NCBI RefSeq assembly: GCF_018873765.1
Contig: NC_057922.1
Location: 15,203,563-15,267,562, forward strand
Reading direction: 5' to 3'
Origin: Telopea speciosissima
Lineage: Eukaryota; Streptophyta; Magnoliopsida; Proteales; Proteaceae
Length of the DNA stretch: 64,000 bases
Shown piece by piece: positions 22,701 to 31,013 of this stretch. How positions within the stretch are numbered: position 1 is the stretch's first letter; each line of letters opens with the position of its first letter. The notes beneath the pieces are model-generated. The model was not told the origin of the DNA, did no database searches, and saw only the letters and a program-made list of their open reading frames with translations. A program made the translations under genes and the position numbers.

Positions 22701-24313
22701 CCAAGGTTCCAATCGCTGAATCAGGTGAAGAACTTGTGGAGGCAACAACAGCAACGACAAGCCTTCCCTCATCAACTGCAATTGCTCCCTCATCATCTTC
22801 AATAGAGGGCAATAATGGCGCCGAGCTCAATCGGCAGCTCTCCCCAGTAGGGAAGCCCCACCAAAGGGTTGCTCTCTTCTTCATGGAGGCCCTGCAATTG
22901 CTCCTCCTTACTAACACCACATGCTCCTCTCCACCCCCAGAGTAATTCCACTACTTTTGATGTTCTCAATATTGGTGCCTACAAGGCCTTCTCAGATACA
23001 TCTCCACTAATTTCACCTGTAACCAGCCCTCCTTTAAGTACTTGATGGGTTTGGTGGAGGTTCTCAGCTGGGCGTGGTGGAAGTGGAGGTGAAGCCAAAT
23101 TTTTTTTTTTGGGGGGGGGGGGGGGGGTACAGAGGGCGGCAATGAAAAGTGCAAGAAGTATTGCAGGGTAAAATTTGGAATTTTTCTCTGTTTGGAGTAA
23201 GACTAATCTGTAAGATAATCTACTAGGGAACCCCAAACATCACTTTTAATAGATTAAGCACCCTAAATGTCCTTTTGTCAAAGATTGGGCACTTCAGATG
23301 CAATTTACCAAATTTTGAAACAAGAGATTTGTAGAAATCCAAGTTGACATAGGAACCTAGAATTTGATGGGAAAAATAGGATTTTTTTTAGGAGGTTTTA
23401 AACCTGCAACTAAAACTAAATAGAAAGAAAATAAGGACATGATTCTTGAATCACTACTTGATCTACAGGGTTGGAATGCCCACCGGTTTCCCCAACCTTA
23501 GAATCACCATAGCAGGGAGCATTCCTAACCACCACAGAACCAAAGGCTGAAGCCATAATCTCATTCATCAAATTTGTGTACAAGGCATAGCCCTTACGTA
23601 TATACTTAAAGAGAAGATAGAAATCAAACTAGGCCTAAAACTCCTTTAGCCAATAGCTTACTTGGATGTAATCTACTGCTACTAAAACTCAGCCTAAAAT
23701 AAAAAAAAACAGCTTAAAACAAGGCTGGACTCTTAGAGAACTAATTCAACTCAACTGAAACACTTCAATAAAATAAAAAATAAATAAATAGGACTCCTTA
23801 ATTATACTAATAAAATAAATCCTGCATTCATTGCTCTACTCATATTTTAGGTCCATTGAAATGGTCCATTACAATAAAAATCCATTAGACCAAAGGCCCA
23901 ACATGTATAGAACCTGATCCAAGGCTTATTTCTACTAAAATATGCCCTCCTTGCTGCATTATCTGCATCAATAACCTTGTCAAAGATCTTTGTTTATCAT
24001 TAAAAAAATCCTTCTAAAGAGCACAATGATTCATGGTTTTACTTTATGCAGGATACAGAGGCTGATGAAGCACCTGCATGGGCTCCATTGCGTGATGAGT
24101 ATATGCTAACGAGTTCAAAATTAAAAGACTGGGATAAAATGCCGGTAGGAAATATAATACATGGTTTGCTTAATTTGGGGGTTCATGAGAATTTTTATTG
24201 TTTACCCGTGTTAATTGATTTCAATACCTTTCTTTTGCAACCATATCCAGGAGACAGCCATCGCAGATGACACGCATGGGTTTCCGCTGGATAATTCCTC
24301 TGATGAAGATTGA
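13721..24313 (+). CDS. RRP15: RRP15-like rRNA-processing protein (eight coding exons)
   Basis: RRP15 is a nucleolar factor of pre-60S particles required for 27S/5.8S-25S rRNA maturation. Coding exons are 13721-14161, 14248-14349, 14931-15012, 15135-15154, 15245-15305, 18573-18646, 24052-24144 and 24251-24313. All junctions are GT/AG and the exons sum to 936 nt, exactly 312 codons (311 residues). The N-terminus is Lys/Arg-rich ('KKRRAGKSKGRKAKKRVK'), then acidic. The family core begins at about residue 117 ('GITKFVEGCRAFKIAF') and continues 'GPVLSAQKKLVVKKLAEEEA', 'KGHVKPANFLDSHEKFLLGV', 'VNKAQHAQKGLNPSRF', 'KRRKDAFFSEL' and 'APAWAPLRDEYMLTSSKLKD'. The 20-nt exon 4 encodes 'VVKLFNA' with its split first codon and is required for family-like continuity. 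Introns 5 (3.3 kb) and 6 (5.4 kb) are swollen by a plastid insertion and nested transposons. Confidence 0.95.
16647..16691. repeat. 45-bp target-site duplication, left copy
   Basis: Begins TTAATGTGGGTTGCTGG and ends CATGAGCCATG. It is identical to 17692-17736, the sequence on the other side of the plastid insertion. Confidence 0.95.
16692..17691 (-). other. Nuclear plastid DNA insertion (NUPT): mosaic of 23S rDNA and inverted-repeat spacer
   Basis: Exactly 1000 bp between two 45-bp direct repeats, in RRP15 intron 5. On the minus strand, 16692 to about 17080 reads as the plastid 23S rRNA middle region, with conserved strings such as AAGAGTGCGTAATAGCTCAC, GCGCCGAAGATGAACGGGGC and TAGGGGAGCGTTC. 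About 17390-17691 is a second, partly overlapping 23S piece (GGGTGAGTCAGGGCCTAAG, GGTTATCGGTTCAAGGACGC). Between them lies sequence I recognise from memory as plastid inverted-repeat spacer (AGAACTACGAGATCACCCC, GGGTGACGGAGGGATCGTAC). The two 23S pieces share about 80 bp, which appears at both ends of the insertion in the same orientation. The ORFs inside are spurious. It is not a functional rRNA gene. Confidence 0.9.
17692..17736. repeat. 45-bp target-site duplication, right copy
   Basis: Identical to 16647-16691. After it the host intron resumes with GGGGTTGAAACTTCC. Confidence 0.95.
19131..20275 (-). repeat. 3' LTR (left on plus strand)
   Basis: Bounded by TAATGCAG (19131) and CATCA (20275) on plus. 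It aligns along its length with 20697-21164 plus 23309-23970, for example 'GGTTCAAACCAATGAT.AATT' and 'AAGTGTCACTGGAAT.TGAGG'. Confidence 0.85.
20683..20694 (-). promoter_or_regulatory. Primer-binding site (initiator Met tRNA type)
   Basis: TGATATCAAAGC on minus, directly inside the right LTR. It matches TGGTATCAGAGC at 10 of 12 positions. Confidence 0.7.
21191..21850. mobile_element. MITE nested within the 2.1-kb TIR element
   Basis: Left TAAGGATGTCAACGGAT pairs with right ATCCGTTTACATCCCTA. The inside is degenerate ATCCG/CGGAT-rich sequence with two related blocks (21195-21350, 21655-21845). It lies just inside the host element's left TIR: the bases after 21850 (CCAATCTTTGACAAAA) continue the match with the host's other end. 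This makes it the third level of insertion in this intron. Confidence 0.75.
22640..23075 (+). pseudogene. Captured fragment of a HAM/SCL6-type GRAS transcription factor gene
   Basis: The frame at about 22800-22910 reads 'AELNRQLSPVGKPHQRVALF' then 'FMEALQLLLL', matching the start of the GRAS domain of HAIRY MERISTEM/SCL6-22-27 proteins. Next come 'AYKAFSDTSP' and, in another frame, 'NFTCNQPS', corresponding to the family's KIxAYKxFSExSPxLQFANFT-CNQ region. Stops and frame changes separate these pieces, so no protein is made. AATAATGGCGCCGAGCTCAATCGG (22811-22834) sits where functional HAM genes carry the miR171 target and is a degraded form of it. The segment lies between the TIRs of the 2.1-kb element. 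Confidence 0.75.
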
Positions 24314-26617
24314 CCTATTTAGACCTGAGAAAAAAGTGATTGGGCAAAGCGGTCATGCTTTCAGTAGTTTCTCTATGAAATTGGTGAAGATGAAGCTGTG
24401 ATGCCTGTTATTTGAATGGTCACATTTCATTTTCCTCTTGTTTACCAATTATCTGAAATCAGTGCAAATTCAGAAGTGATCTTTTCCATATTCTGTTCCT
24501 ACTTGTGCTCTCTTTTTTGGATCCAAAATGGGCAGAAGAAAAATGGGCAGTAATTTTTGGGATGTAAAATTTCCTCTAGAACAATTTTACTCTCTACAAG
24601 GAGTAAAATTGGCTGAAAAACAGAATGAAAAATTTAAAAGTGTTCTGGATCTTAATTTTATATTTGAGAAACCATTGCTTTCATAGATGTTCTTTGTTTT
24701 TTTCCCCCAGCTTCACATACGGTCTTTTTCTGCATTGTTGCTTGTGTACAATCGCAGGAGACACTTTGATTCACCAATCCCAAATGGAGCTGATTAAAGG
24801 TAATGAATGGATCACTTACTGCTTATGTCGCACCTAAAATTTAAAAATATCATTCAATTATGAACTTTACCAATGTTTGTAGACATTTTTCCTCCACTCA
24901 TAGAGGATGGTTCACTACCCATCTTAGGGTCCACAATCCCATTCTAGGGTTTTACTATGTTCCAAAAATACTCTCCAGATGCCATCTCCCGCTTATCTCA
25001 CACCCGAGGTGAATGACTTCTCATACACCATGGGTGGAGGGAAACTCAGTCCTATTTGTTGCGAGCAAGTAATTACAAAAAAATACTACCTGTAGCATAT
25101 TTCATCCAGAGTCTGAGTTTTCTTTGACCCACAGTGAAGAGGAATCTCTTAAGTAGATGACAATCATTGTGCTTAGATGGAACGATGTTGTAAATAGGAG
25201 GCAGAAAGGTCGTTCCATGTTAGGAGGATAGAGATAAATTTAGAGAACATTTTCCCAAACCATAATCCTTCTCTTTCATGTAGCATCCTTGGTTATGAAA
25301 GCATGAGCTTCTTATCATAACAATTTAGAGTAGGGATCATTCTTGGTGTTGCCCATTTAATAAAATTGGAAGACAAGTGAAATGGTTTGTTATGAATTAG
25401 GCTAATGAGATGTGAGTACAGAGGATCGGCAAAGGTGTGAAATTTTTTGTGGGAGCATGCCTGTGTAGAGAAATCTAACTTATTTTCTTCTAGACGAAGG
25501 TCTTTGTTGTTTTTGCAGGGATGGTGGTGGAAATAGAATTGATATCTAAGGATTGATTTGGATTTACCATGTGTCAAATAGATTCAAATTCAATTATGAG
25601 TAAGAGATTGTTGCCTGGTCGCGTGGATTTATCATGTGCATGGACATCAATTTTGATGCGATTTTTTTATTTCATGGGGGTGAGGTGGTAATTTTGCACA
25701 CTCCCATGTCAGGGCATAGGATCCACGCGAACGGACAGTATTTCTTCCCCTTTAATTATATAACCTTACATGCATTGGCATGCACCCTCTATCGGTAGTT
25801 CATAAAACTCAAATTCAATAAAGCTTCCCATGTGTTGGCATGCACCCTCCCCGTCTCTCGATAGTTCAAGTGCCATTGTGCATACCCTTTGGGTGTTCCC
25901 AATTTTTTTTATATGTTATTTTTCCACTTGACCAATTATATTTGGTTTTAAACTTATCATATGAACAAGGGACATTGGGTCTACTTGTCTACAAAATTTC
26001 AGTTTCATTTAAGCAGTCACATGGCAGAGCCTTGTGTGTAATTTAAGAAGCCCATACACTATATAGATGAAGAAATCAAACATTTTCCTTCTTTTCATAG
26101 AAGAAGCTAAAAATGAAAGGACAATGTTTCCTTCCACCCATGGTGGATGGGATCTCATTCACCGAAGGGTGGGAGAAGGTGTTTTGGAACATACTAAAAC
26201 CCTAGGAGGGGTTTGTGAACCCTAGGATGGTGGGTGAACTATCCTCTATGGGTGGAGGAAAACTTTGTACAAAATGTAATAACTATATGGTGTTTTTTTA
26301 TTACCAAAAAAAAAAAAAATTAAATGAGCTAATCAAATTAAGTCAAGAGATTTCACGGGCATGATGGTCAAAAACGTTAATTTCTTATGAAAGAGGAAAT
26401 TGGGTATGAACGTTTCCTACATGCTTGTTGTAGGAACCTTTTGTATACGTTGTCACATGGATAGATGATGTGACAATTTTGATTGCTAGATAGAGAGGTC
26501 ATGATCTAGATTAGTTATGTGTCAATTATCATAGTAGATATCCTCCATCTATTGACATGCATTTCATATATATCCATGCATGCCTATGATACTCCATCCA
26601 TTAATTATGACACATTT
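24314..26617. other. Intergenic, repeat fragments only
   Basis: The RRP15 3' UTR probably occupies the first few hundred bases. A 'TCATAGAGGATGGTTCACTACC' block at about 24897-24985 recurs at 10995-11070 and, inverted, at 26190-26280 (TCCTCTATGGGTGGAGG). A weak foldback spans about 25611-25746 (TTGCCTGGTCGCGTGGAT...ATCCACGCGAACGGACA). 'CATGTGTTGGCATGCACCCTC' is repeated at 25767-25790 and 25827-25850. No coding signal. Confidence 0.5.
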
Positions 26618-26978
26618 TGTTGGAATTTTTCAAAATATTGGTGTGGGACTTGAGTCCCCCATCGGCTGTGAAGAAGAAGTTTGTTTGGCTTATATGTGAT
26701 AGTGGTCATTTATCACATGTTATGTTTAGAAGAGATTCTAAGGTATACTTGTGAGGACGGTGATCGTTCGAGCGTGTGCGTGAGGTGCAATGTGGTGCAC
26801 TTTGCACGTACGCATCGTTGCAATGAGGTGCCTTAACCTACAAGTTCAATCATTCAAATATAACAACTCTCATAGTTTCAAGTGATTGCTACCTCTGCAA
26901 ATCAGTAATCAGTCAAACTTGATTTATCTTGGGAGACAGCGTACAGTGCTCTTCAATTTTGTTCTTATTTTTGTAACA
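26618..26978 (+). mobile_element. Solo LTR, 361 bp
   Basis: Starts TGTTGGAATTTTT and ends TTTTTGTAACA, with the 5-bp direct repeat CATTT at 26613-26617 and 26979-26983. The motif GTGGGACTTGAGTCCCCCATCGG near the 5' end is familiar from plant Copia-type LTRs. No internal region or second LTR is next to it, so it looks like the product of LTR-LTR recombination. Confidence 0.75.
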
Positions 26979-26983
26979 CATTT

Positions 26984-27382
26984 TCTCATATCCTTGAATT
27001 TTCAAAGCTATGTTTTGCCACATAGAAAAATCTGATGGGCTGAAATTTGACATGTGAGTGGTGACTCAGTCCGGATGATCCACCACATGGTAGTTATTGG
27101 TTTTTAAAGTAAGTAGGAGCGTAGGAACCAGACTCGTGGGCATGGAGAAACGAGGCGAGGCTCCCTGGAAAACCTTCTAAATTTTTTTTCGGAAAAGATT
27201 CATGTCAGGTTGCGTGTAACCTATGCCCAGACATAGGATCATCCGAAATGACTGTCTCACGCTCATGAAATGAAAAAAAATTCTACTTCCGTTGATGCCT
27301 CTATGCGTGTTCTCATTGACCTGTGCTTGTGTAGGGGTGGGCCATGCAACCTAGCAACAATCTTCTACCCTTTTTCTTTGCC

Positions 27383-27424
<42 letters not shown>

Positions 27425-27982
27425 CCTCCATTTGGGAGCATGGCCCTTGCACCGACGCATGGTCAATAGGAGTGCACACGAAATCATCAACAAGGGCAGA
27501 ATTTCCACCTTTTATGAGGTGCGGGATGGTCATTTTGTCCCATCTTGTGTCTTGGCGCAGGAGGGGCTACACCTACACTCTCCCAAGAGGCTCCTTCTTC
27601 CCTTAAAAAGATAAAAAAAATAATAATAATAATGGTTGGACCAGTAGGTGGGAAGCCTTGTGGGCAACCCATCTTACATTACAAGATCACAGCGGTTTAA
27701 ATAAATCCCATAACATTAATTACTCTCTTATCCTAGTATATTGATGAAGAAAGCCGGTGAAGAGAAAATCTTCAAAATCCAACATTGACAACTGTGAAAA
27801 GGTAGAAGAGGAAGGACCAACACGATTTCCTTCCCGAACCAGATCCTCTACTGCCCAAGCGTCTTGCTCAAGTGGGGGTAAGGCAGTCATTGCATTCAGC
27901 ATCGTGTTTGGGTAGCATGGTCCTATTGGGTAGCTCGGCATTAGAGGATCCAAATTATTCCCTTCAGCAACCCAGATTTTCT
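26984..27982. other. Intergenic with a (GA)n microsatellite
   Basis: (GA)n at 27387-27420. 27100-27260 and 27430-27610 have GC-rich 'CATGCAACC', 'CGCGAGGC' and 'GGGATGGTCATTTTG' wording of the kind found in the foldback arms elsewhere in the window, but I could not pair their ends. No gene recognised. Confidence 0.45.
27387..27420. repeat. (GA)n microsatellite
   Basis: About 17 uninterrupted GA units. Confidence 0.95.
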
Positions 27983-28312
27983 ACGGTGCGCCTGCCTCTA
28001 GCGGCCAGAGCGGCGCACTGATGAGGCATGGTGCAATGACGGCCTTACCCCTACCCGAGCGGGGGTAAGACGATCATTGCGCCTCACCTGGATAGTGTAC
28101 CAAATCTTTATCGTATGTGGTTCTCTGACCGGTGCGGTTCCTTAGTGCCTCTGACAAGAGGGGGGTGAGACCCACCCGGGGCACTTGACCGGGTGGGGTC
28201 CACCCTCCTGTTGTGAGAGGCACTAGGGAACCGCACCGGTCAGGGAACCGTAGACGATAACGATTCGTAGTGTACCGCTCTGGCCGCGACGGGCAGCACA
28301 CCTAGAGGATCA
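27983..28312. mobile_element. Two foldback elements, one nested in the other
   Basis: Outer element: CTACGGTGCGCCTGCC plus GCGGCCAGAGCGG (27979-28014) pairs with CCGCTCTGGCCGC plus GGGCAGCACACCTAGAG (28275-28307). Inner element: GGTTCTCTGACCGGTGCGG plus 'TTCCTTAGTGCCTCT' (28120-28153) pairs with AGAGGCACTAGGGAA plus CCGCACCGGTCAGGGAACC (28216-28249). ATCGT and ACGAT lie just outside the inner arms. Both are GC-rich against an A/T-rich background and would form very stable hairpins. Confidence 0.75.
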
Positions 28313-28402
28313 CGATCATCCATTCAGCGTCAAGGCTTTAACAGTTAACCTTATTTGTCTTTTTCTCCCAAAATAACAAACTCGTTTTCCTTTATTAAGG
28401 CC

Positions 28403-28412
28403 TATTTATAAG
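28403..28412 (+). promoter_or_regulatory. TATA box candidate of the thaumatin-like gene
   Basis: CTATTTATAAGG lies about 80 bp upstream of the start codon, in a 100-bp A/T-rich stretch, at a plausible distance for a short leader. Confidence 0.6.
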
Positions 28413-28486
28413 GACCCCTTTTTTTTTCCTTTTTTTTGGGTTATATCAGTAACTGTTTCACTTTCAAACATAATACTGATACAGCC

Positions 28487-30154
28487 ATGGCTGCAAGAGG
28501 ACTTCTCACCATTCTCTTGGCCCTCCTCGTTTCAGGTATATATGTTCTCTTCTTCTTCTTTTATTCTTTTAATTTCTTGTGTCTCCGTTTTCTCCCTAAA
28601 CTCATTCAGTTTAAGGAGATCAGTTCTTTAAAGGGTTCCAGTACTCTTCGTAGCAATGGCTGGTGTGGGCTTAATTCATATTGTTTGATTGCTGTAGGGT
28701 TGCTTGATGACCCTCACATGCATAGTTCATATAAGTTCTGTACAAGAAAACAATGATTTATTAGCCATAATCTTGATCATTGGATCGAGATACTAGGCTA
28801 AGTTGCTTCTCTGTGTATGTGGATTAAGTTTCTTCAAAAAAATTTTGATGCAACATTTTCTGAAAAGAATTAAAAAACCATCTTCCCACTATTCAGTTAA
28901 TTGAGGTCTCTTGTGTTTGTGTCTATCACCTATTTCCTTTCTTAGGTAGATTGTTGTTGAAATTTAGTATTGATTTTTTTTTTTTGTGTAATTCTTGTTC
29001 TATCAAGGTTTTAAGTATTGAGATCGAATTCGCCGAGGATGAACCGATTCTAGTCAGGTTCTAGGTACATAAATTCTAAATTATCAGAGTTGTAGAAGTA
29101 CATACCAATTAATTATTGCAATAGCAAAAGGAATTGCTGTTTCATATTCTTTCATTTGTGATTGTTGTTTGGTCACATGGCTCTTGCACCAGCCCAATGC
29201 CAATGAAATTGAATCTAACTCCTCTCAGGGAACCTGCCCGGACAGGTTCGTAGGTTCCTCTCATAGGGGGCTGGAAATGTCGACCTCACCCCCGCCCGAA
29301 CACACTGAGGTCGTCATTTCCGATCCCCTATGAGAGGAACCTACGAACCTGACCACGCAGGGAACCTGAGAGGAGAAAAATTCGTTGAGTTGTTTCAATG
29401 AGGTTCTTAATTGTTCACTATGAATATATATAGTCGTATTAGCAAAGCAAGATTTATTCATGTTGGGTTTACAGGTACACACCAAGCCACATTCACATTC
29501 AAAAACAATTGTAGATACACAGTCTGGCCAGGGACATTAACAGGAGCTGGTTCAACTCAGCTATCATCAACAGGGTTCAAGCTTGACTCCGGAGAGTCAT
29601 CATCACTAGTTGCACAACCCCCATGGTCAGGTCGCTTTTGGGGTCGAACACTTTGCTCCACAACTACTACCAATTCCTTCAAGTGTGCAACTGGAGACTG
29701 TGCTTCAGGTGACATTGCTTGCAAAGGTGCAGGTGCAATTCCACCAGCCGCCTTAATAGAGTTTACTCTAGCAATCAATGGCAGCAACGATTTCTACGAT
29801 ATTAGCCTCGTCGACGGCTTTAACTTGCCGATGTCGGTGACGCCGCAGGGCGGAAATAGCAGTTGCCAATCCACTAGTTGTCCAGCCGATGTGAATCTTA
29901 TGTGCCCACCAGAGTTGGATGTTAAGGGACCAAATGGGGAAATAGTGGCATGTAAGAGTGCTTGTGAGGCATTTGCTGACCCTAAGTATTGTTGCACTGG
30001 CTCTTATGGATCTCCATCAACTTGCAAACCAACTACTTATTCGATGATCTTCAAGAAACTGTGTCCTCAAGCTTACAGTTATGCTTATGATGATAAGACA
30101 AGCACATTTACATGTAATGGTGCCAATAACTACCTTATTACTTTCTGTCCATGA
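28487..30154 (+). CDS. Thaumatin-like protein (PR-5 family), two exons
   Basis: A secreted PR-5 type protein; members are induced by pathogens or expressed in fruit, and many have glucan-binding or antifungal activity. Exons are 28487-28535 and 29475-30154 (GT/AG, phase 1), giving 242 residues. Exon 1 encodes most of a signal peptide ('[17 protein letters not shown]'); the mature protein starts near '[12 protein letters not shown]'. It has the full set of 16 cysteines, the family signature '[19 protein letters not shown]' then '[13 protein letters not shown]', and the acidic-cleft residues expected around 'ALIEFTLA' and '[15 protein letters not shown]'. The last residues 'YLITFCP' are the canonical C-terminus. 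No vacuolar tail or membrane segment is present, so it is probably apoplastic. It is intact with no disabling changes. An AATAAA lies at 30180-30185. Confidence 0.95.
29219..29377. mobile_element. Foldback MITE in the thaumatin-like gene intron
   Basis: TCCTCTCAGGGAACCTG plus GGTTCGTAGGTTCCTCTCAT (29220-29264) pairs with ATGAGAGGAACCTACGAACC plus CAGGGAACCTGAGAGGA (29329-29375). Arm identity is high and the loop is about 65 bp. It ends about 100 bp before exon 2. Confidence 0.85.
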
Positions 30155-30179
30155 TGTAAAACCCTAGAATGAAAAATAG

Positions 30180-30185
30180 AATAAA
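30180..30185 (+). terminator. Polyadenylation signal of the thaumatin-like gene
   Basis: AATAAA 26 bp after the stop codon. This is a plausible near-upstream element, though plant signals are loose. Confidence 0.4.
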
Positions 30186-30762
30186 TATACTAGCTACTAG
30201 GTGTTCCTTTTTAGGGCCAAATGGAACAAAACGGCAGTTGTAGTGTTACAAGAAAGAAAAATAAAATCATAGAAGTTATTTTAAGGTTGATGACACACAT
30301 AGCTAATACTCCTGCTTGTACTCTCATTGGCACCATGGTGGTGCAAAGGCTACACAACTAGGCAGCGATCTCTTGCCCTAAAAATATATTCGAAAAGGAA
30401 TAAGAGGGAATAATAGACCATAGTGACCCAATATGGCCTATATTCATGAATAGTCATGGGTGTTGGGTGATACAAAAATACATAAACAATACAATATGGA
30501 GAATCATAAGAGCATACAAATCAATATGAAAATGGGAGTAGGAGAAGACTCACTGCCCGAACACTCTCCTATCTATGACAACTATTGGTCTCGTCTACCT
30601 TTTCTTCTACTCACTTTAAGGTTTCTAATATCGTACACTCAATGGGCCCAATATCAACAATATATAAAGTGAGAGTAAAGACCAACCCTGCAAAAAGAAT
30701 ATAAGATTCCTTTCCCATTAAATGATATAATATTAAATCGACACTTGCTGATCACTTACCAC

Positions 30763-31006
30763 CATGGTTCGTGATCTCGGTATCAGCTGGATTGGATTGG
30801 ATCAGATTGGCCGATACGGATCAGGATCGCCCAAACTCGGGCAAATATGACACTTTTGTCCTTGTTTTCTTATTAAAAAGCTAATTTTTTTACATTTTTA
30901 CCTCTATCCGTACAGTTGGATTGGATCGTTATCAAGATCGATCTCGACCGATACCGATTCAATCCAACCAAAATCGGCCGATCCAATCCGACATCTCAAA
31001 CCATGG
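30763..31006. mobile_element. 244-bp MITE with target duplication
   Basis: CATGGTTCGTGATCTCGG at the left matches the reverse complement of CCGACATCTCAAACCATG at the right. The direct repeat TTACCAC is at 30756-30762 and 31007-31013. The inside is rich in GGATTGGATC/GATCGGCC wording. Confidence 0.8.
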
Positions 31007-31013
31007 TTACCAC

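Larger units (their letters stand above)
21165..23308. mobile_element. 2.1-kb terminal-inverted-repeat element carrying a GRAS gene fragment (Pack-type)
   Basis: The left end GGTAAATTACATATGAAGTGCC matches the reverse complement of the right end (GGTAAATTGCATCTGAAGTGCC). The 8-bp CAAATTTT occurs on both sides (21157-21164 and 23309-23316), and the sister LTR at about 19605 has an uninterrupted site. It holds no transposase; instead it carries a degenerate HAM/SCL-like GRAS coding fragment at about 22640-23075. The 377-bp MITE at 55100-55476 has the same GGTAAATTACA terminus. An 8-9-bp duplication would fit hAT or Mutator-type mobilisation; I cannot decide which. Confidence 0.75.
19131..23970 (-). 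mobile_element. Non-autonomous LTR retrotransposon in RRP15 intron 6, with nested insertions
   Basis: Two LTRs in direct orientation (19131-20275 and 20697-23970, the second enlarged by a 2.1-kb insertion) flank an internal region of only about 420 bp, so it encodes no proteins. On minus the LTR reads TGATGCAG...CTGCATTA. A 5-bp target duplication ATAAC lies at 19126-19130 and 23971-23975. Next to the right LTR is a primer-binding site (20683-20694; TGATATCAAAGC on minus, two mismatches to the initiator-Met tRNA type TGGTATCAGAGC). The LTRs differ by many substitutions and small indels, so the insertion is old. Its size and lack of coding place it with LARD/TRIM-like derivatives. Confidence 0.85.
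20697..23970 (-). repeat. 5' LTR (right on plus strand), split by a TIR element
   Basis: TAATGCAG at 20697 and CTGCATCA ending at 23970. LTR sequence stops at 21164 and resumes at 23309, where the other LTR copy has no gap. The insertion is therefore younger than the LTR element. Confidence 0.85.

Noticed and set aside
27270-27614. A 114-codon frame around the (GA)n microsatellite
   Set aside because: It runs through Arg-Glu repeats made by the microsatellite, with no family resemblance.
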